Assembly (NCBI GenBank): GCA_015485235.1
Contig: WFTX01000106.1
Location: 1 to 9,660, forward strand
Reading direction: 5' to 3'
Source: Nitrospirota bacterium
GTDB lineage: Bacteria; Nitrospirota; Thermodesulfovibrionia; Thermodesulfovibrionales; JdFR-85
Length of the DNA stretch: 9,660 nt
Each line of letters starts with the position of its first letter. Position 1 is the first letter of the stretch. Shown here piece after piece: positions 1-6,334 of the stretch. The position numbers and the translations under genes were made by a program. Under the pieces are notes generated by a model that saw nothing but the letters and a program-made list of their open reading frames with translations, was not told where the DNA came from and made no database searches.

Positions 1-168
1 ATTGTGAGGAAGCACGGTTTCAGTCTCCAGAGCATCCTTACCTCATACGAGGGAGTTAAGGACTGCAAGAGAAGGATAGTGATAAGGACAAAGGGTACGG
101 GTTCTTTCAGCAGGATGAGGAAGGAACTGGAGGCCCTTTATACAGGGGTCTCCATTCTGAAAGGATAG
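1..168 (+). CDS. C-terminal end of a probable CBS/ACT-domain regulatory protein (5' end outside window)
   Basis: Frame 1 is open from the first base to a TAG at 166-168, giving the last 55 residues of a protein whose start is upstream. The stretch has HGFSLQSILTSYEGV followed by a basic beta-strand (KRRIVIRTKG) and a final amphipathic helix (RMRKELEALY). This pattern resembles the C-terminal ACT-like domain of AcuB-type CBS-domain proteins, where a 'SILTSYEGV'-like segment precedes a strand ending in 'RT'. ACT domains commonly bind small ligands such as amino acids, but no ligand can be read from this fragment. The stop lies only 6 nt before the sdhC start, so the two are probably co-transcribed. 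The family call is by resemblance only; the CBS domains themselves are not in the window. Confidence 0.5.
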   Translation: MVRKHGFSLQSILTSYEGVKDCKRRIVIRTKGTGSFSRMRKELEALYTGVSILKG

Positions 169-174
169 GCGGGA

Positions 175-519
175 ATGAGATACAGGTGGCATACAGGTTC
201 AGTGGCCTGGCTTATTCACAGGATTACGGGAATTCTTCTTACCCTTTACATTTTCCTGCATCTCTATGTCCTGAGCAATCTGAAGGATCCGGCAAAATAT
301 TCTGAAATGATGAGCATCATGAAGAACCCCCTTGTGGTCATGAGCGAAGTGGGGCTCCTCGGCCTCGTCCTCGCCCATGGCCTGAACGGTCTCAGGGTCA
401 CCATCCTGGAACTTGGCCTTTCTTCGGGAACACAGAAGAGACTTTTCTACGCTGCCCTTACTCTGGGAGGAATAATTTTTGTGGCGGGGAGTCTCCCTCT
501 CCTTGGAGGACTGTTCTGA
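175..519 (+). CDS. sdhC: Succinate dehydrogenase/fumarate reductase cytochrome b subunit (SdhC-like anchor)
   Basis: This 114-residue integral membrane protein is the expected size for a short SdhC-type anchor. SdhC and SdhD hold the flavoprotein/iron-sulfur subunits SdhA/SdhB on the inner membrane, bind heme b and help form the quinone site. The N-terminus has the family signature: a Ser followed by HRITG (H15-G19), and membrane helices fall at about 12-34, 54-76 and 92-112. H68 in LAHGLNGLR, in the second helix, is the likely axial heme ligand; H29 is a second helix histidine. The ATG at 175 follows the upstream stop by 6 nt and has only a weak GGCGGGA-like ribosome site, suggesting translational coupling. 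The stop (TGA 517-519) shares one base with the sdhD start. No sdhA or sdhB is visible beside it. Confidence 0.88.
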   Translation: MRYRWHTGSVAWLIHRITGILLTLYIFLHLYVLSNLKDPAKYSEMMSIMKNPLVVMSEVGLLGLVLAHGLNGLRVTILELGLSSGTQKRLFYAALTLGGIIFVAGSLPLLGGLF

Positions 520-839
520 TGCCGCTTTTTCAGTGGCTTTTTCAGCGGCTTACCGGTCTGGTGCTTTTGGTGGGGCTTTTCATTCATTTTCTGGTCATGC
601 ATTACACAGGCGGGGAGCAGATAGGTTATCAAGCAGTAATGGCAAGGCTTGACAATCCATTATGGGTGGCCTTTGATCTGGTCTTCCTTCTTTCCGTCCT
701 TTACCACGGATTCAACGGTCTCTGGGGGATAGTTACGGAATACACTTCTGACGGGATATTGAGAAGGGTCCTCCATGCCGTCATCATCATGGCTGTCATA
801 GGACTTACTGTGACGGGTGTGAGTATTATCACTGCCTGA
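519..839 (+). CDS. sdhD: Succinate dehydrogenase/fumarate reductase membrane anchor (SdhD-like)
   Basis: This 106-residue protein has three predicted membrane helices (about 11-29, 49-72 and 84-105) and closely parallels the preceding subunit. QRLTG (9-13) replaces HRITG, and YHGFNGLW around H63 mirrors the LAHGLNGLR heme-ligand segment. It should pair with SdhC as the heterodimeric heme/quinone anchor of complex II or a fumarate reductase. The ATG overlaps the sdhC stop in a TGATG arrangement, so translation is probably coupled and the two subunits made in equal amounts. The usual downstream sdhA and sdhB are missing: 126 bp of AT-rich sequence and then an unrelated inositol gene follow. No hairpin-plus-T-run terminator was seen after the stop. 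The assignment as SdhD rather than a second SdhC rests on order and length. Confidence 0.82.
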   Translation: MPLFQWLFQRLTGLVLLVGLFIHFLVMHYTGGEQIGYQAVMARLDNPLWVAFDLVFLLSVLYHGFNGLWGIVTEYTSDGILRRVLHAVIIMAVIGLTVTGVSIITA

Positions 840-855
840 GAACCTTGCTGACCCC

Positions 856-884
856 TTGAAAAAAAGCCCATAAATACTTTAAAT
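856..884 (+). promoter_or_regulatory. Candidate sigma70-type promoter for the inositol gene pair
   Basis: In the AT-rich gap after sdhD, TTGAAA (856-861, five of six to the -35 consensus) is followed after 17 nt by TTAAAT (879-884, four of six to the -10 consensus). A short inverted repeat, ATAAAT (870-875) and ATTTAT (883-888), overlaps the -10 and could be an operator or chance in AT-rich DNA. CATAAT at 891-896 is an alternative -10 but lacks a good -35. The promoter would leave a leader of about 90 nt before the start at 984. Inferred from sequence only. Confidence 0.35.
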
Positions 885-967
885 TTATAGCATAATATAA
901 GTCGTCTGTTCCATGTTTCCAGTAAGTGTTTCTGTATAAAAAGAAAAACATCTCAATATTCTATAAT

Positions 968-975
968 GGAGGAGG
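968..975 (+). promoter_or_regulatory. Strong Shine-Dalgarno site that fixes the start of the inositol-1-phosphate synthase
   Basis: GGAGGAGG lies 8 nt before the ATG at 984. The longer reading from ATG 966 would place this purine run inside the coding region, and that ATG has no ribosome site of its own. The site therefore favours 984, which also gives a family-like N-terminus running straight into the first beta-strand of the NAD-binding fold. Confidence 0.75.
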
Positions 976-983
976 TGAGTTCT

Positions 984-2078
984 ATGGGTCCAATCAGGAT
1001 TGCCGTCTTTGGTGTTGGTAATTGTGCAAGTTCTCTCATACAGGGGATATACTACTACCGGGAAAGGCAGCCTGAAGATGCCATAGGGCTGATGCACTGG
1101 GAGATTGGTGGCTATTCTCCAGGGGATATTGAGGTCGTGGCCGCATTTGATATTGATGCCCGGAAGGTGGGGAAGGACGTAGGCGAGGCGATCTTTGCAC
1201 CACCGAACTGTACTACGGTCTTTCAGCGCGATATTCCTTCCACCGGCGTCAAGGTCCAGATGGGACAGGTGATGGACGGTGTTGCTCCGCACATGAAGGA
1301 GTATTCTGAAGAGGCACGCTTTGTTGTTGCCGACCAGCCAGAGGCCGACATCGTGAGGGTGCTCAAGGAAAGCGGGGCCGAGATTGCCCTCAACTACCTG
1401 CCCGTGGGGTCGGAGGATGCCACTCGATATTATGCGAGGTGCTGCCTTGAGGCCGGTGTAGCTTTTATTAACTGTATTCCTGTTTTTATAGCCTCAGACA
1501 AGGTATGGGCGGACAAGTTCAGGGACAGGGCCATACCCATTATCGGCGATGATATCAAGGCTCAACTGGGTGCCACAATCACCCACAGGACCCTCGCCAA
1601 ACTCTTTGCCGACAGGGGGGTGAAGCTTGACCGGACCTATCAGATGAACACCGGAGGTAATACAGACTTCCTGAACATGCTTGCCCGGGAGAGGCTCAAA
1701 TCAAAGAAGATATCCAAGACCGAGGCTGTTCAGTCGGTACTTCCTGTTCCTCTTGAGGAGGGCAATATACATATAGGTCCCTCGGATTACATCCCCTGGC
1801 TCAGGGACAACAAGGTCTGTTTCCTCAGGATGGAGGGCAGGCTTTTCGGAGATGTGCCTATGAATCTGGAACTCAGACTCTCTGTTGAGGACTCTCCCAA
1901 CTCAGCAGGTTGTGCCATAGATGCGATAAGGTGTGCAAAACTTGCCCTTGAAAGAGGTACAGGCGGACCTCTCACTTCCATATCTTCCTATATAATGAAA
2001 CACCCTCCGGAGCAGTATCCTGATCCCGTCGCCCGCCAGATGGTGGAAGAGTTCATCACCGGGAAACGAGAGCGGTAA
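984..2078 (+). CDS. ino1: Inositol-1-phosphate synthase (myo-inositol-phosphate synthase, NAD-dependent)
   Basis: The product (364 aa from ATG 984) matches the short prokaryotic inositol-phosphate synthase class, about 360-370 aa, found in actinobacteria and archaea. The enzyme isomerises glucose-6-phosphate to L-myo-inositol-1-phosphate in the cytosol through NAD-linked oxidation, aldol cyclisation and reduction. A Rossmann nucleotide-binding loop occurs at FGVGNCASS (9-17). The catalytic core shows NYLPVGSEDA, GDDIKAQLGAT with K192 as the probable catalytic lysine, MNTGGNTDFLNM (221-232), and a second basic site at DNKVC (K277). These are hallmark segments of the family. It ends 17 nt before the next gene, which would use its product, so the two form an operon. 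Start choice rests on the GGAGGAGG site at 968-975; an alternative ATG at 966 would add six residues. Confidence 0.93.
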   Translation: MGPIRIAVFGVGNCASSLIQGIYYYRERQPEDAIGLMHWEIGGYSPGDIEVVAAFDIDARKVGKDVGEAIFAPPNCTTVFQRDIPSTGVKVQMGQVMDGVAPHMKEYSEEARFVVADQPEADIVRVLKESGAEIALNYLPVGSEDATRYYARCCLEAGVAFINCIPVFIASDKVWADKFRDRAIPIIGDDIKAQLGATITHRTLAKLFADRGVKLDRTYQMNTGGNTDFLNMLARERLKSKKISKTEAVQSVLPVPLEEGNIHIGPSDYIPWLRDNKVCFLRMEGRLFGDVPMNLELRLSVEDSPNSAGCAIDAIRCAKLALERGTGGPLTSISSYIMKHPPEQYPDPVARQMVEEFITGKRER

Positions 2079-2095
2079 GAGACAGGAGGTATACA

Positions 2096-3418
2096 ATGAA
2101 GGCAGTAATCCTGGCCGCCGGCGAAGGTTCCCGGATCGGAGCGGAAAGGCGTGGTATTCCAAAACCCCTGATCAGGCTTTTAGGGTTGAGCCTGATTGAG
2201 AGGGTGATTTGTACTGTCAGGGATCAGGGGATAAGGGATTTTGTGGTGGTCCTTGGATACAGGGCCAAACAGATAATGACCCACCTCGGGAAGGGTGAGC
2301 GACTGGGGGTGAATATCCAGTATGCCCTGAGTAATCAATGGCGGGAAGGAAACGGGAGTTCGCTCCTGGCTGCAAGGGACTATGTCTCCGGCAGGTTCCT
2401 CCTTCTCATGGCAGACCATCTCTTTGATGGAAGAATTATCCACCGATTGCTTCAGTCTGAACCTGGTGAAGGCGAGACACTTCTAATTGTGGACTCTGCA
2501 CCTCGAGGATATATCGACATGAATGATGCAACCCGGGTTGAGATTCAGGAAAGGAAGATCAGGAGGCTTGGAAAGGGAATGGAGAGGTATGATGCCGTGG
2601 ATACGGGTATCTTCCTCTGTGACGATAACATCTTCGTCCACCTCGAGAGAGCAATCAGTCTGGGTGATTGCTCTCTCACCGGAGGTATGAATGAACTTGC
2701 CCGAAAAGGGCTTCTCAGGCCGCTTGATGCAACGGGCCTGTTCTGGATAGATATTGATACCGACCCGGCACTGAAGAGGGCTGAGAAGGAACTCTTGAGG
2801 AGGCTTCGTAAGGATACGGACGGGCCGGTCTCCAGGTTACTGAACAGGCCGTTATCAACAATGATTTCCAGAAAGATAGTGAATACCTCATTGAGCCCCA
2901 ATACCCTGACTCTTCTTACTTTCGGCCTTGCTCTCTCTTCAGCCCTTCTGTTTGCCAGTGGCAGGTATTTCTTCACTGCCCTGGGAGGACTGATGGCCCA
3001 GTTTTCTTCTATCATTGACGGCTGTGACGGGGAGGTGGCGAGGCTGAGGCACCAGAGTACAACCTTCGGGGGATGGCTCGACTCGGTGCTTGACAGATAT
3101 GCTGACGGGTTGATCATAACCGGGATGGCCTGGGGGATATGGCAGGTCAGGGAGGGCCCTGATGTCTGGATTCTGGCCTCCTTTGCATTGATGGGAAGCC
3201 TTATCGCCAGCTATACGGCGGTAAGGTATGATCGCGTTATCAGTGAGAGAATGATCAGGTGGCGGTTCGGGAGGGATGTGAGGCTCCTAATAATAATGCT
3301 TGGTGCACTGATGAACGAACTATATTCAATTCTTCTCCTGCTGGCTGTCATAACGAACCTTGTCTCCCTTGGAAGAATCATCAGGATGCATGGCATGCAG
3401 GCAGAGGCTTCAGCCTGA
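2096..3418 (+). CDS. Bifunctional inositol-1-phosphate cytidylyltransferase / CDP-inositol phosphotransferase (IPCT/DIPPS-type)
   Basis: This 440-residue protein is a two-domain fusion. Residues 1 to about 235 form a sugar-nucleotidyltransferase-like domain: LAAGEGSRIG (6-15) and PKPLIRLLG (22-30) for nucleotide binding, and MADHLFDG with D107 as the likely metal ligand. Residues about 255-435 form a membrane CDP-alcohol phosphatidyltransferase domain with several hydrophobic helices. It carries the full signature D308-xx-D311-G312-xx-A315-R316, then eight residues, G325-xxx-D329-xxx-D333. In Archaeoglobus and Thermotoga-type enzymes of this architecture the first domain makes CDP-inositol and the second condenses it with inositol-1-phosphate into di-myo-inositol-phosphate-phosphate. 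The upstream inositol-phosphate synthase supports that substrate. A good ribosome site (AGGAGGT, 2084-2090) lies 5 nt before the ATG. A lipid acceptor (inositol phospholipid synthesis) cannot be excluded. No dedicated phosphatase is nearby. Confidence 0.85.
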   Translation: MKAVILAAGEGSRIGAERRGIPKPLIRLLGLSLIERVICTVRDQGIRDFVVVLGYRAKQIMTHLGKGERLGVNIQYALSNQWREGNGSSLLAARDYVSGRFLLLMADHLFDGRIIHRLLQSEPGEGETLLIVDSAPRGYIDMNDATRVEIQERKIRRLGKGMERYDAVDTGIFLCDDNIFVHLERAISLGDCSLTGGMNELARKGLLRPLDATGLFWIDIDTDPALKRAEKELLRRLRKDTDGPVSRLLNRPLSTMISRKIVNTSLSPNTLTLLTFGLALSSALLFASGRYFFTALGGLMAQFSSIIDGCDGEVARLRHQSTTFGGWLDSVLDRYADGLIITGMAWGIWQVREGPDVWILASFALMGSLIASYTAVRYDRVISERMIRWRFGRDVRLLIIMLGALMNELYSILLLLAVITNLVSLGRIIRMHGMQAEASA

Positions 3419-3453
3419 TTGTAATTGAGTTTGAGACTGAGGTGATTTTTCGG

Positions 3454-3483
3454 TTGAAAGAAAACACCCCTCTTGGATATACT
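3454..3483 (+). promoter_or_regulatory. Candidate sigma70-type promoter for rplI-dnaB
   Basis: TTGAAA (3454-3459) and TATACT (3478-3483) each match five of six consensus bases and are separated by 18 nt. They lie in the 115-nt gap before rplI, leaving a leader of roughly 45 nt. The leader includes a small inverted repeat, TATCAC (3487-3492) with GTGATA (3508-3513), of unknown role. This would give the ribosomal/helicase genes expression independent of the inositol pair. Prediction from sequence only. Confidence 0.45.
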
Positions 3484-3533
3484 ATCTATCACTTACGATC
3501 ATAACCTGTGATAAGGAAAGGAGTCTTTGAGAG

Positions 3534-3980
3534 ATGAAGGTGATTCTGAAGGAAGACGTTCATAATCTGGGTAAGATGGGAGATATAGTGACGGTCCGGA
3601 ACGGGTATGCGCGGAACTATCTCATCCCGAAAGACCTCGCCGTTGAGGCAAACCAGCGTAATGTCAGGGAGTTTGAGCATCACAAGAGGATAATACAGGA
3701 GAAGGCAAGGAAGATCAGGGATGCTGCCCAGATCCTTGCTGAAAAGATAGCCTCAACGCCCCTTGTGATCAAGGCAAAGGCAGGGGAAGAGGAGAAGCTT
3801 TTCGGGTCAGTAACGAGCATTGATATAGAAAAGGCACTTTCAGAGGCAGGGTTCGAGATTGACAGAAAGAAGATCATCCTGGATGAGCCGATAAAGAGGC
3901 TGGGGGAATATACAGTCAAGGTGAAGGTTCATCCTGACGTCATGGCGGATATAAACGTAAAGGTGGAGCAGGAGGCATAG
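3534..3980 (+). CDS. rplI: Large-subunit ribosomal protein bL9
   Basis: The 148-residue product has the family's usual length (about 147-150 aa) and both of its domains. The N-terminal rRNA-binding domain contains MKVILKEDVHNLGKMGD and the signature GYARNYLIPK, in which basic and glycine residues contact 23S rRNA. A long, charged connecting helix spans roughly residues 41-75, and the C-terminal domain contains LFGSVTSIDI and the final beta-strand region. bL9 sits near the L1 stalk on the 50S subunit and helps keep translation fidelity and reading frame. AAAGGAG (3517-3523) lies 10 nt before the ATG. The gene precedes dnaB, a neighbourhood seen in many bacteria, but the usual rpsF/rpsR partners are not upstream here; the inositol genes are. 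Confidence 0.97.
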   Translation: MKVILKEDVHNLGKMGDIVTVRNGYARNYLIPKDLAVEANQRNVREFEHHKRIIQEKARKIRDAAQILAEKIASTPLVIKAKAGEEEKLFGSVTSIDIEKALSEAGFEIDRKKIILDEPIKRLGEYTVKVKVHPDVMADINVKVEQEA

Positions 3981-4034
3981 CCCGGCCGGCTGTCCGGGTA
4001 TTATCCATAACAATCATTCCGGGGGCGTGACCTG

Positions 4035-4061
4035 CCTGGCCACGATGAAAAAATGGCCGGG
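4035..4061 (+). other. Hairpin in the rplI-dnaB intergenic leader
   Basis: CCTGGCCA (4035-4042) can pair with TGGCCGGG (4054-4061) around an 11-nt A-rich loop, eight pairs with one G-U. It lacks a following T-run, so it is not a standard intrinsic terminator. A second, shorter GC inverted repeat lies just before it (CCCGG 3981-3985 with CCGGG 3994-3998). Together they could slow transcription or act as an mRNA processing or stability element between rplI and dnaB. Function is unknown. Confidence 0.35.
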
Positions 4062-4102
4062 TGAAGGCCCGCTATACTCCTGGAGTAAGGCGGTCCTGGC
4101 AT

Positions 4103-5470
4103 ATGGCATCTCTTGAAAACACCCTTGACAAACTCCCCCCTCAGAACCTCGAGGCAGAGCAGTCTGTCCTCGGGGCCATACTCCTTGATAATTCGGCACT
4201 TTACAAGGCACTCGAGATAATAACGGAAGAGGATTTTTACAGGAGCGCCCACAGAAAGATATTCAACGCGATGCTTGATCTCTTCAACCGGAATGAGGCG
4301 ATTGACATCATCACACTTTCGGACAGACTGAAACAGGCCAACCAGCTTGAAGAGATCGGAGGGACATCCTATCTGACTACCCTTGTAAATACCGTTCCCA
4401 CCTCTGCAAACATAAGGCATCATTCAAGAATAGTAAGGGAGAAGGCCCTTCTCAGGGGGCTGATAAACTCGGTTACAGAGATTGCTGCAATGGTCTACGA
4501 AGAGGGGCTGCCTGCCGATGATCTGGTGGATGTGGCTGAGAAGAAGATTTTTGAGATCTCCGACAGGAGGATAAAGGCATCCTTCCTGAGCATGAAGGAT
4601 GCGGTCAAGGAGAGCTTTGAGATAATTGAGCAGCTATATGACAAGAAAGAGGCCATCACCGGGATTCCCAGCGGCTTTCGTGATCTGGACGAACTGACCA
4701 CCGGGTTTCAGAAGGGGGACCTTGTGATCATAGGCGGAAGGCCTTCCATGGGGAAGACCGCCTTTGCCCTGAACATCGCCCAGCATGTGGCGGTTGAGAT
4801 GAACGAGCCTGTGGCGATTTTCAGTCTGGAGATGTCTACTCGACAGCTTGCCCTCAGGCTGCTCTGTGCCGAGGCGAGGGTGGATTCCAACAATGTAAGG
4901 AAGGGCTACATAAAAAGAGAGGATATTCATAAACTTACTGCTGCTGCCGGGAGGCTTGCAGAGGCACCCATCTTCATTGATGAGAGCTCAAACATCTCCG
5001 TCCTTGAGATGAGGGCAAAGGCGAGAAGGCTCAAGATGGAGCACGGTCTTGGTCTGGTGATAGTTGACTATCTCCAGTTGATGAAGGGCAGGGGGATGTT
5101 TGAGCGGAGGGAACAGGAGATCTCCGATATATCAAGGTCACTCAAGGCCCTTGCCAAGGAGCTTGACCTCCCTGTCATAGCCCTCAGCCAGCTCAACAGG
5201 GGGGTTGAACAGAGGCACGACAAGCGTCCTACCCTTGCCGACCTGAGGGAATCGGGGGCGATCGAGCAGGATGCCGATGTGATTATTTTCCTTTACAGGG
5301 ACGAGGTCTATAATACGAAGTCCCCTGAAGTAAGGGGGCAGGCGGAGATTATCGTTGCCAAGCAGAGGAACGGGCCGACCGATACGGTAAAACTTACCTT
5401 TCTTGCCGACTCGACAAGGTTTGTTGACTCCACAAACATACCCATTGACGTGGAAGAGGAGGTCTTCTGA
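4103..5470 (+). CDS. dnaB: Replicative DNA helicase DnaB
   Basis: The 455-residue product unwinds duplex DNA at the replication fork as a ring-shaped hexamer moving 5'-3' on the lagging strand. The N-terminal domain opens with the family signature LPPQNLEAEQSVLGAIL and runs to about residue 110, followed by the primase-interacting linker region. The RecA-like C-terminal domain has Walker A GGRPSMGKT (K218), a Walker B aspartate in VIVDYLQLM (D322), SQLNRGVE, LRESGAIEQDAD and the KQRNGPT arginine-finger region. No intein interrupts the ATPase motifs, although dnaB is a frequent intein site. The start at ATG 4103 puts the family N-terminus in the right place; a GTG at 4061 in the same frame would add 14 unconserved residues and falls in a hairpin. 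The ribosome site is weak. The stop overlaps the next start. Confidence 0.97.
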   Translation: MASLENTLDKLPPQNLEAEQSVLGAILLDNSALYKALEIITEEDFYRSAHRKIFNAMLDLFNRNEAIDIITLSDRLKQANQLEEIGGTSYLTTLVNTVPTSANIRHHSRIVREKALLRGLINSVTEIAAMVYEEGLPADDLVDVAEKKIFEISDRRIKASFLSMKDAVKESFEIIEQLYDKKEAITGIPSGFRDLDELTTGFQKGDLVIIGGRPSMGKTAFALNIAQHVAVEMNEPVAIFSLEMSTRQLALRLLCAEARVDSNNVRKGYIKREDIHKLTAAAGRLAEAPIFIDESSNISVLEMRAKARRLKMEHGLGLVIVDYLQLMKGRGMFERREQEISDISRSLKALAKELDLPVIALSQLNRGVEQRHDKRPTLADLRESGAIEQDADVIIFLYRDEVYNTKSPEVRGQAEIIVAKQRNGPTDTVKLTFLADSTRFVDSTNIPIDVEEEVF

Positions 5471-6276
5471 TGGTAAGGGAACCGGCTGTTGCAGGGCAGT
5501 TTTACAAGGGGACACCTGAACTCCTCAAATCAGAGGTTGAAGGATACATGGTCAGGGCACGGAAGGATCGGGTCCTGGGCTGTGTTTCTCCCCATGCGGG
5601 ACTGATGTATTCAGGCCATGTAGCCGGTGCGGTCTACTCGAGGCTTGAGATTCCTGAAACAGTTGTTCTCCTGGGTCCCAACCATACCGGTCTTGGAAGG
5701 AATGTCTCGGTGTTCCCGGATGGTGAATGGGTCATACCACTGGGACGGTTCAGTGTGGATGCTGAATTCGCTCACAAGGCATGTCTGTATGCAGAGGGAA
5801 TTGCTGAAAAAGACTACCAGGCCCACCTCTTTGAGCACTCTCTGGAGGTCCAGCTTCCGTTCCTCAGTCTTGCCAGTGATGCCCCCCCCTTGATTGTTCC
5901 AATAGCTATGATGCAGGCATCCGTTGAGGATTGCCGCACCCTCGGAGAGGCAATCGCAAAGGCCGGGGATGGTACGGGAAGAGGGATATTGATAATCGCC
6001 AGTTCTGACATGAGCCACTACCTTCCGGACAGTGAGGCCAGAAGGCTGGACAGGATGGCAATAGAGAGGATTCTTGCCCTTGATCCTGAAGGGCTGTATC
6101 AGACAGTGATCAGCCGGAGGATATCCATGTGCGGTTACCTGCCCGTGGTCACCATGCTTTTTGCTGCAAAAAAAATGGGGGCTGTAGAGGCGGAACTGGT
6201 GAAATATGCAACCTCGGGGGATGTAAGCGGAGATTATGGGCACGTTGTTGGATATGCAGGAATTGTAGTAAAATAA
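5470..6276 (+). CDS. amrB: MEMO-family protein (AmmeMemoRadiSam system protein B)
   Basis: This 268-residue cytosolic protein belongs to the MEMO family, related in fold to extradiol dioxygenases. The putative metal site residues of human MEMO1 are all retained: H42 in SPHAGLMYSGH, H72 in GPNHTGLG, D180 and H183 in SSDMSHY, and C221 in CGYLPV. The EHSLEVQLPFL segment is also typical. In bacteria and archaea this protein is usually grouped with an AMMECR1 protein and a radical SAM enzyme; the biochemical role of that trio is not settled. Neither partner is in the window, so they would have to be encoded elsewhere. The ATG overlaps the dnaB stop (TGATG at 5468-5472), implying translational coupling to the helicase. 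No terminator was seen after the TAA. Confidence 0.92.
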   Translation: MVREPAVAGQFYKGTPELLKSEVEGYMVRARKDRVLGCVSPHAGLMYSGHVAGAVYSRLEIPETVVLLGPNHTGLGRNVSVFPDGEWVIPLGRFSVDAEFAHKACLYAEGIAEKDYQAHLFEHSLEVQLPFLSLASDAPPLIVPIAMMQASVEDCRTLGEAIAKAGDGTGRGILIIASSDMSHYLPDSEARRLDRMAIERILALDPEGLYQTVISRRISMCGYLPVVTMLFAAKKMGAVEAELVKYATSGDVSGDYGHVVGYAGIVVK

Positions 6277-6323
6277 AATCATACTGCTGATCTGGAAATA
6301 ATCCACCACTAATTTGGCAACAT

Positions 6324-6328
6324 GGAGG
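6324..6328 (+). promoter_or_regulatory. Shine-Dalgarno site selecting the TTG start of the PilZ gene
   Basis: GGAGG (within GGAGGGA) ends 6 nt before TTG 6335. The only other upstream in-frame candidate, TTG 6314, has no purine-rich site before it and would place this GGAGG inside the coding region. An in-frame TAA at 6299-6301 rules out any start farther upstream. Confidence 0.65.
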
Positions 6329-6334
6329 GAAGAG

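Noticed and set aside
962..967. Perfect TATAAT as a -10 box
   Set aside because: No -35-like hexamer lies at a proper distance, and transcription would start within the ribosome site of the following gene.
966..983. Upstream ATG start for the inositol-phosphate synthase
   Set aside because: The strong GGAGGAGG site (968-975) would lie inside the gene, and ATG 984 is ideally spaced from it.
2545..3117. Minus-strand open frame of 190 codons inside the IPCT/DIPPS gene
   Set aside because: It is wholly antisense to a gene with clear domain motifs, and its own translation has no recognisable features.
3487..3513. TATCAC/GTGATA hairpin as a ribosomal-protein leader regulator
   Set aside because: Six pairs with a 15-nt loop is too little to support a regulatory call.
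3981..3998. Intrinsic terminator after rplI
   Set aside because: The stem is only five pairs and no T-run follows it.
4061..4102. GTG start for dnaB
   Set aside because: It adds 14 residues not expected before the LPPQNLEAEQ signature and falls on the 3' arm of a hairpin.
5611..6309. Minus-strand open frame of 232 codons inside amrB
   Set aside because: It is antisense to a gene with all MEMO site residues; the translation is low in structure and unlike a known family.
6314..6334. TTG 6314 as start of the PilZ protein
   Set aside because: It has no ribosome site before it, while TTG 6335 follows GGAGG at 6 nt.
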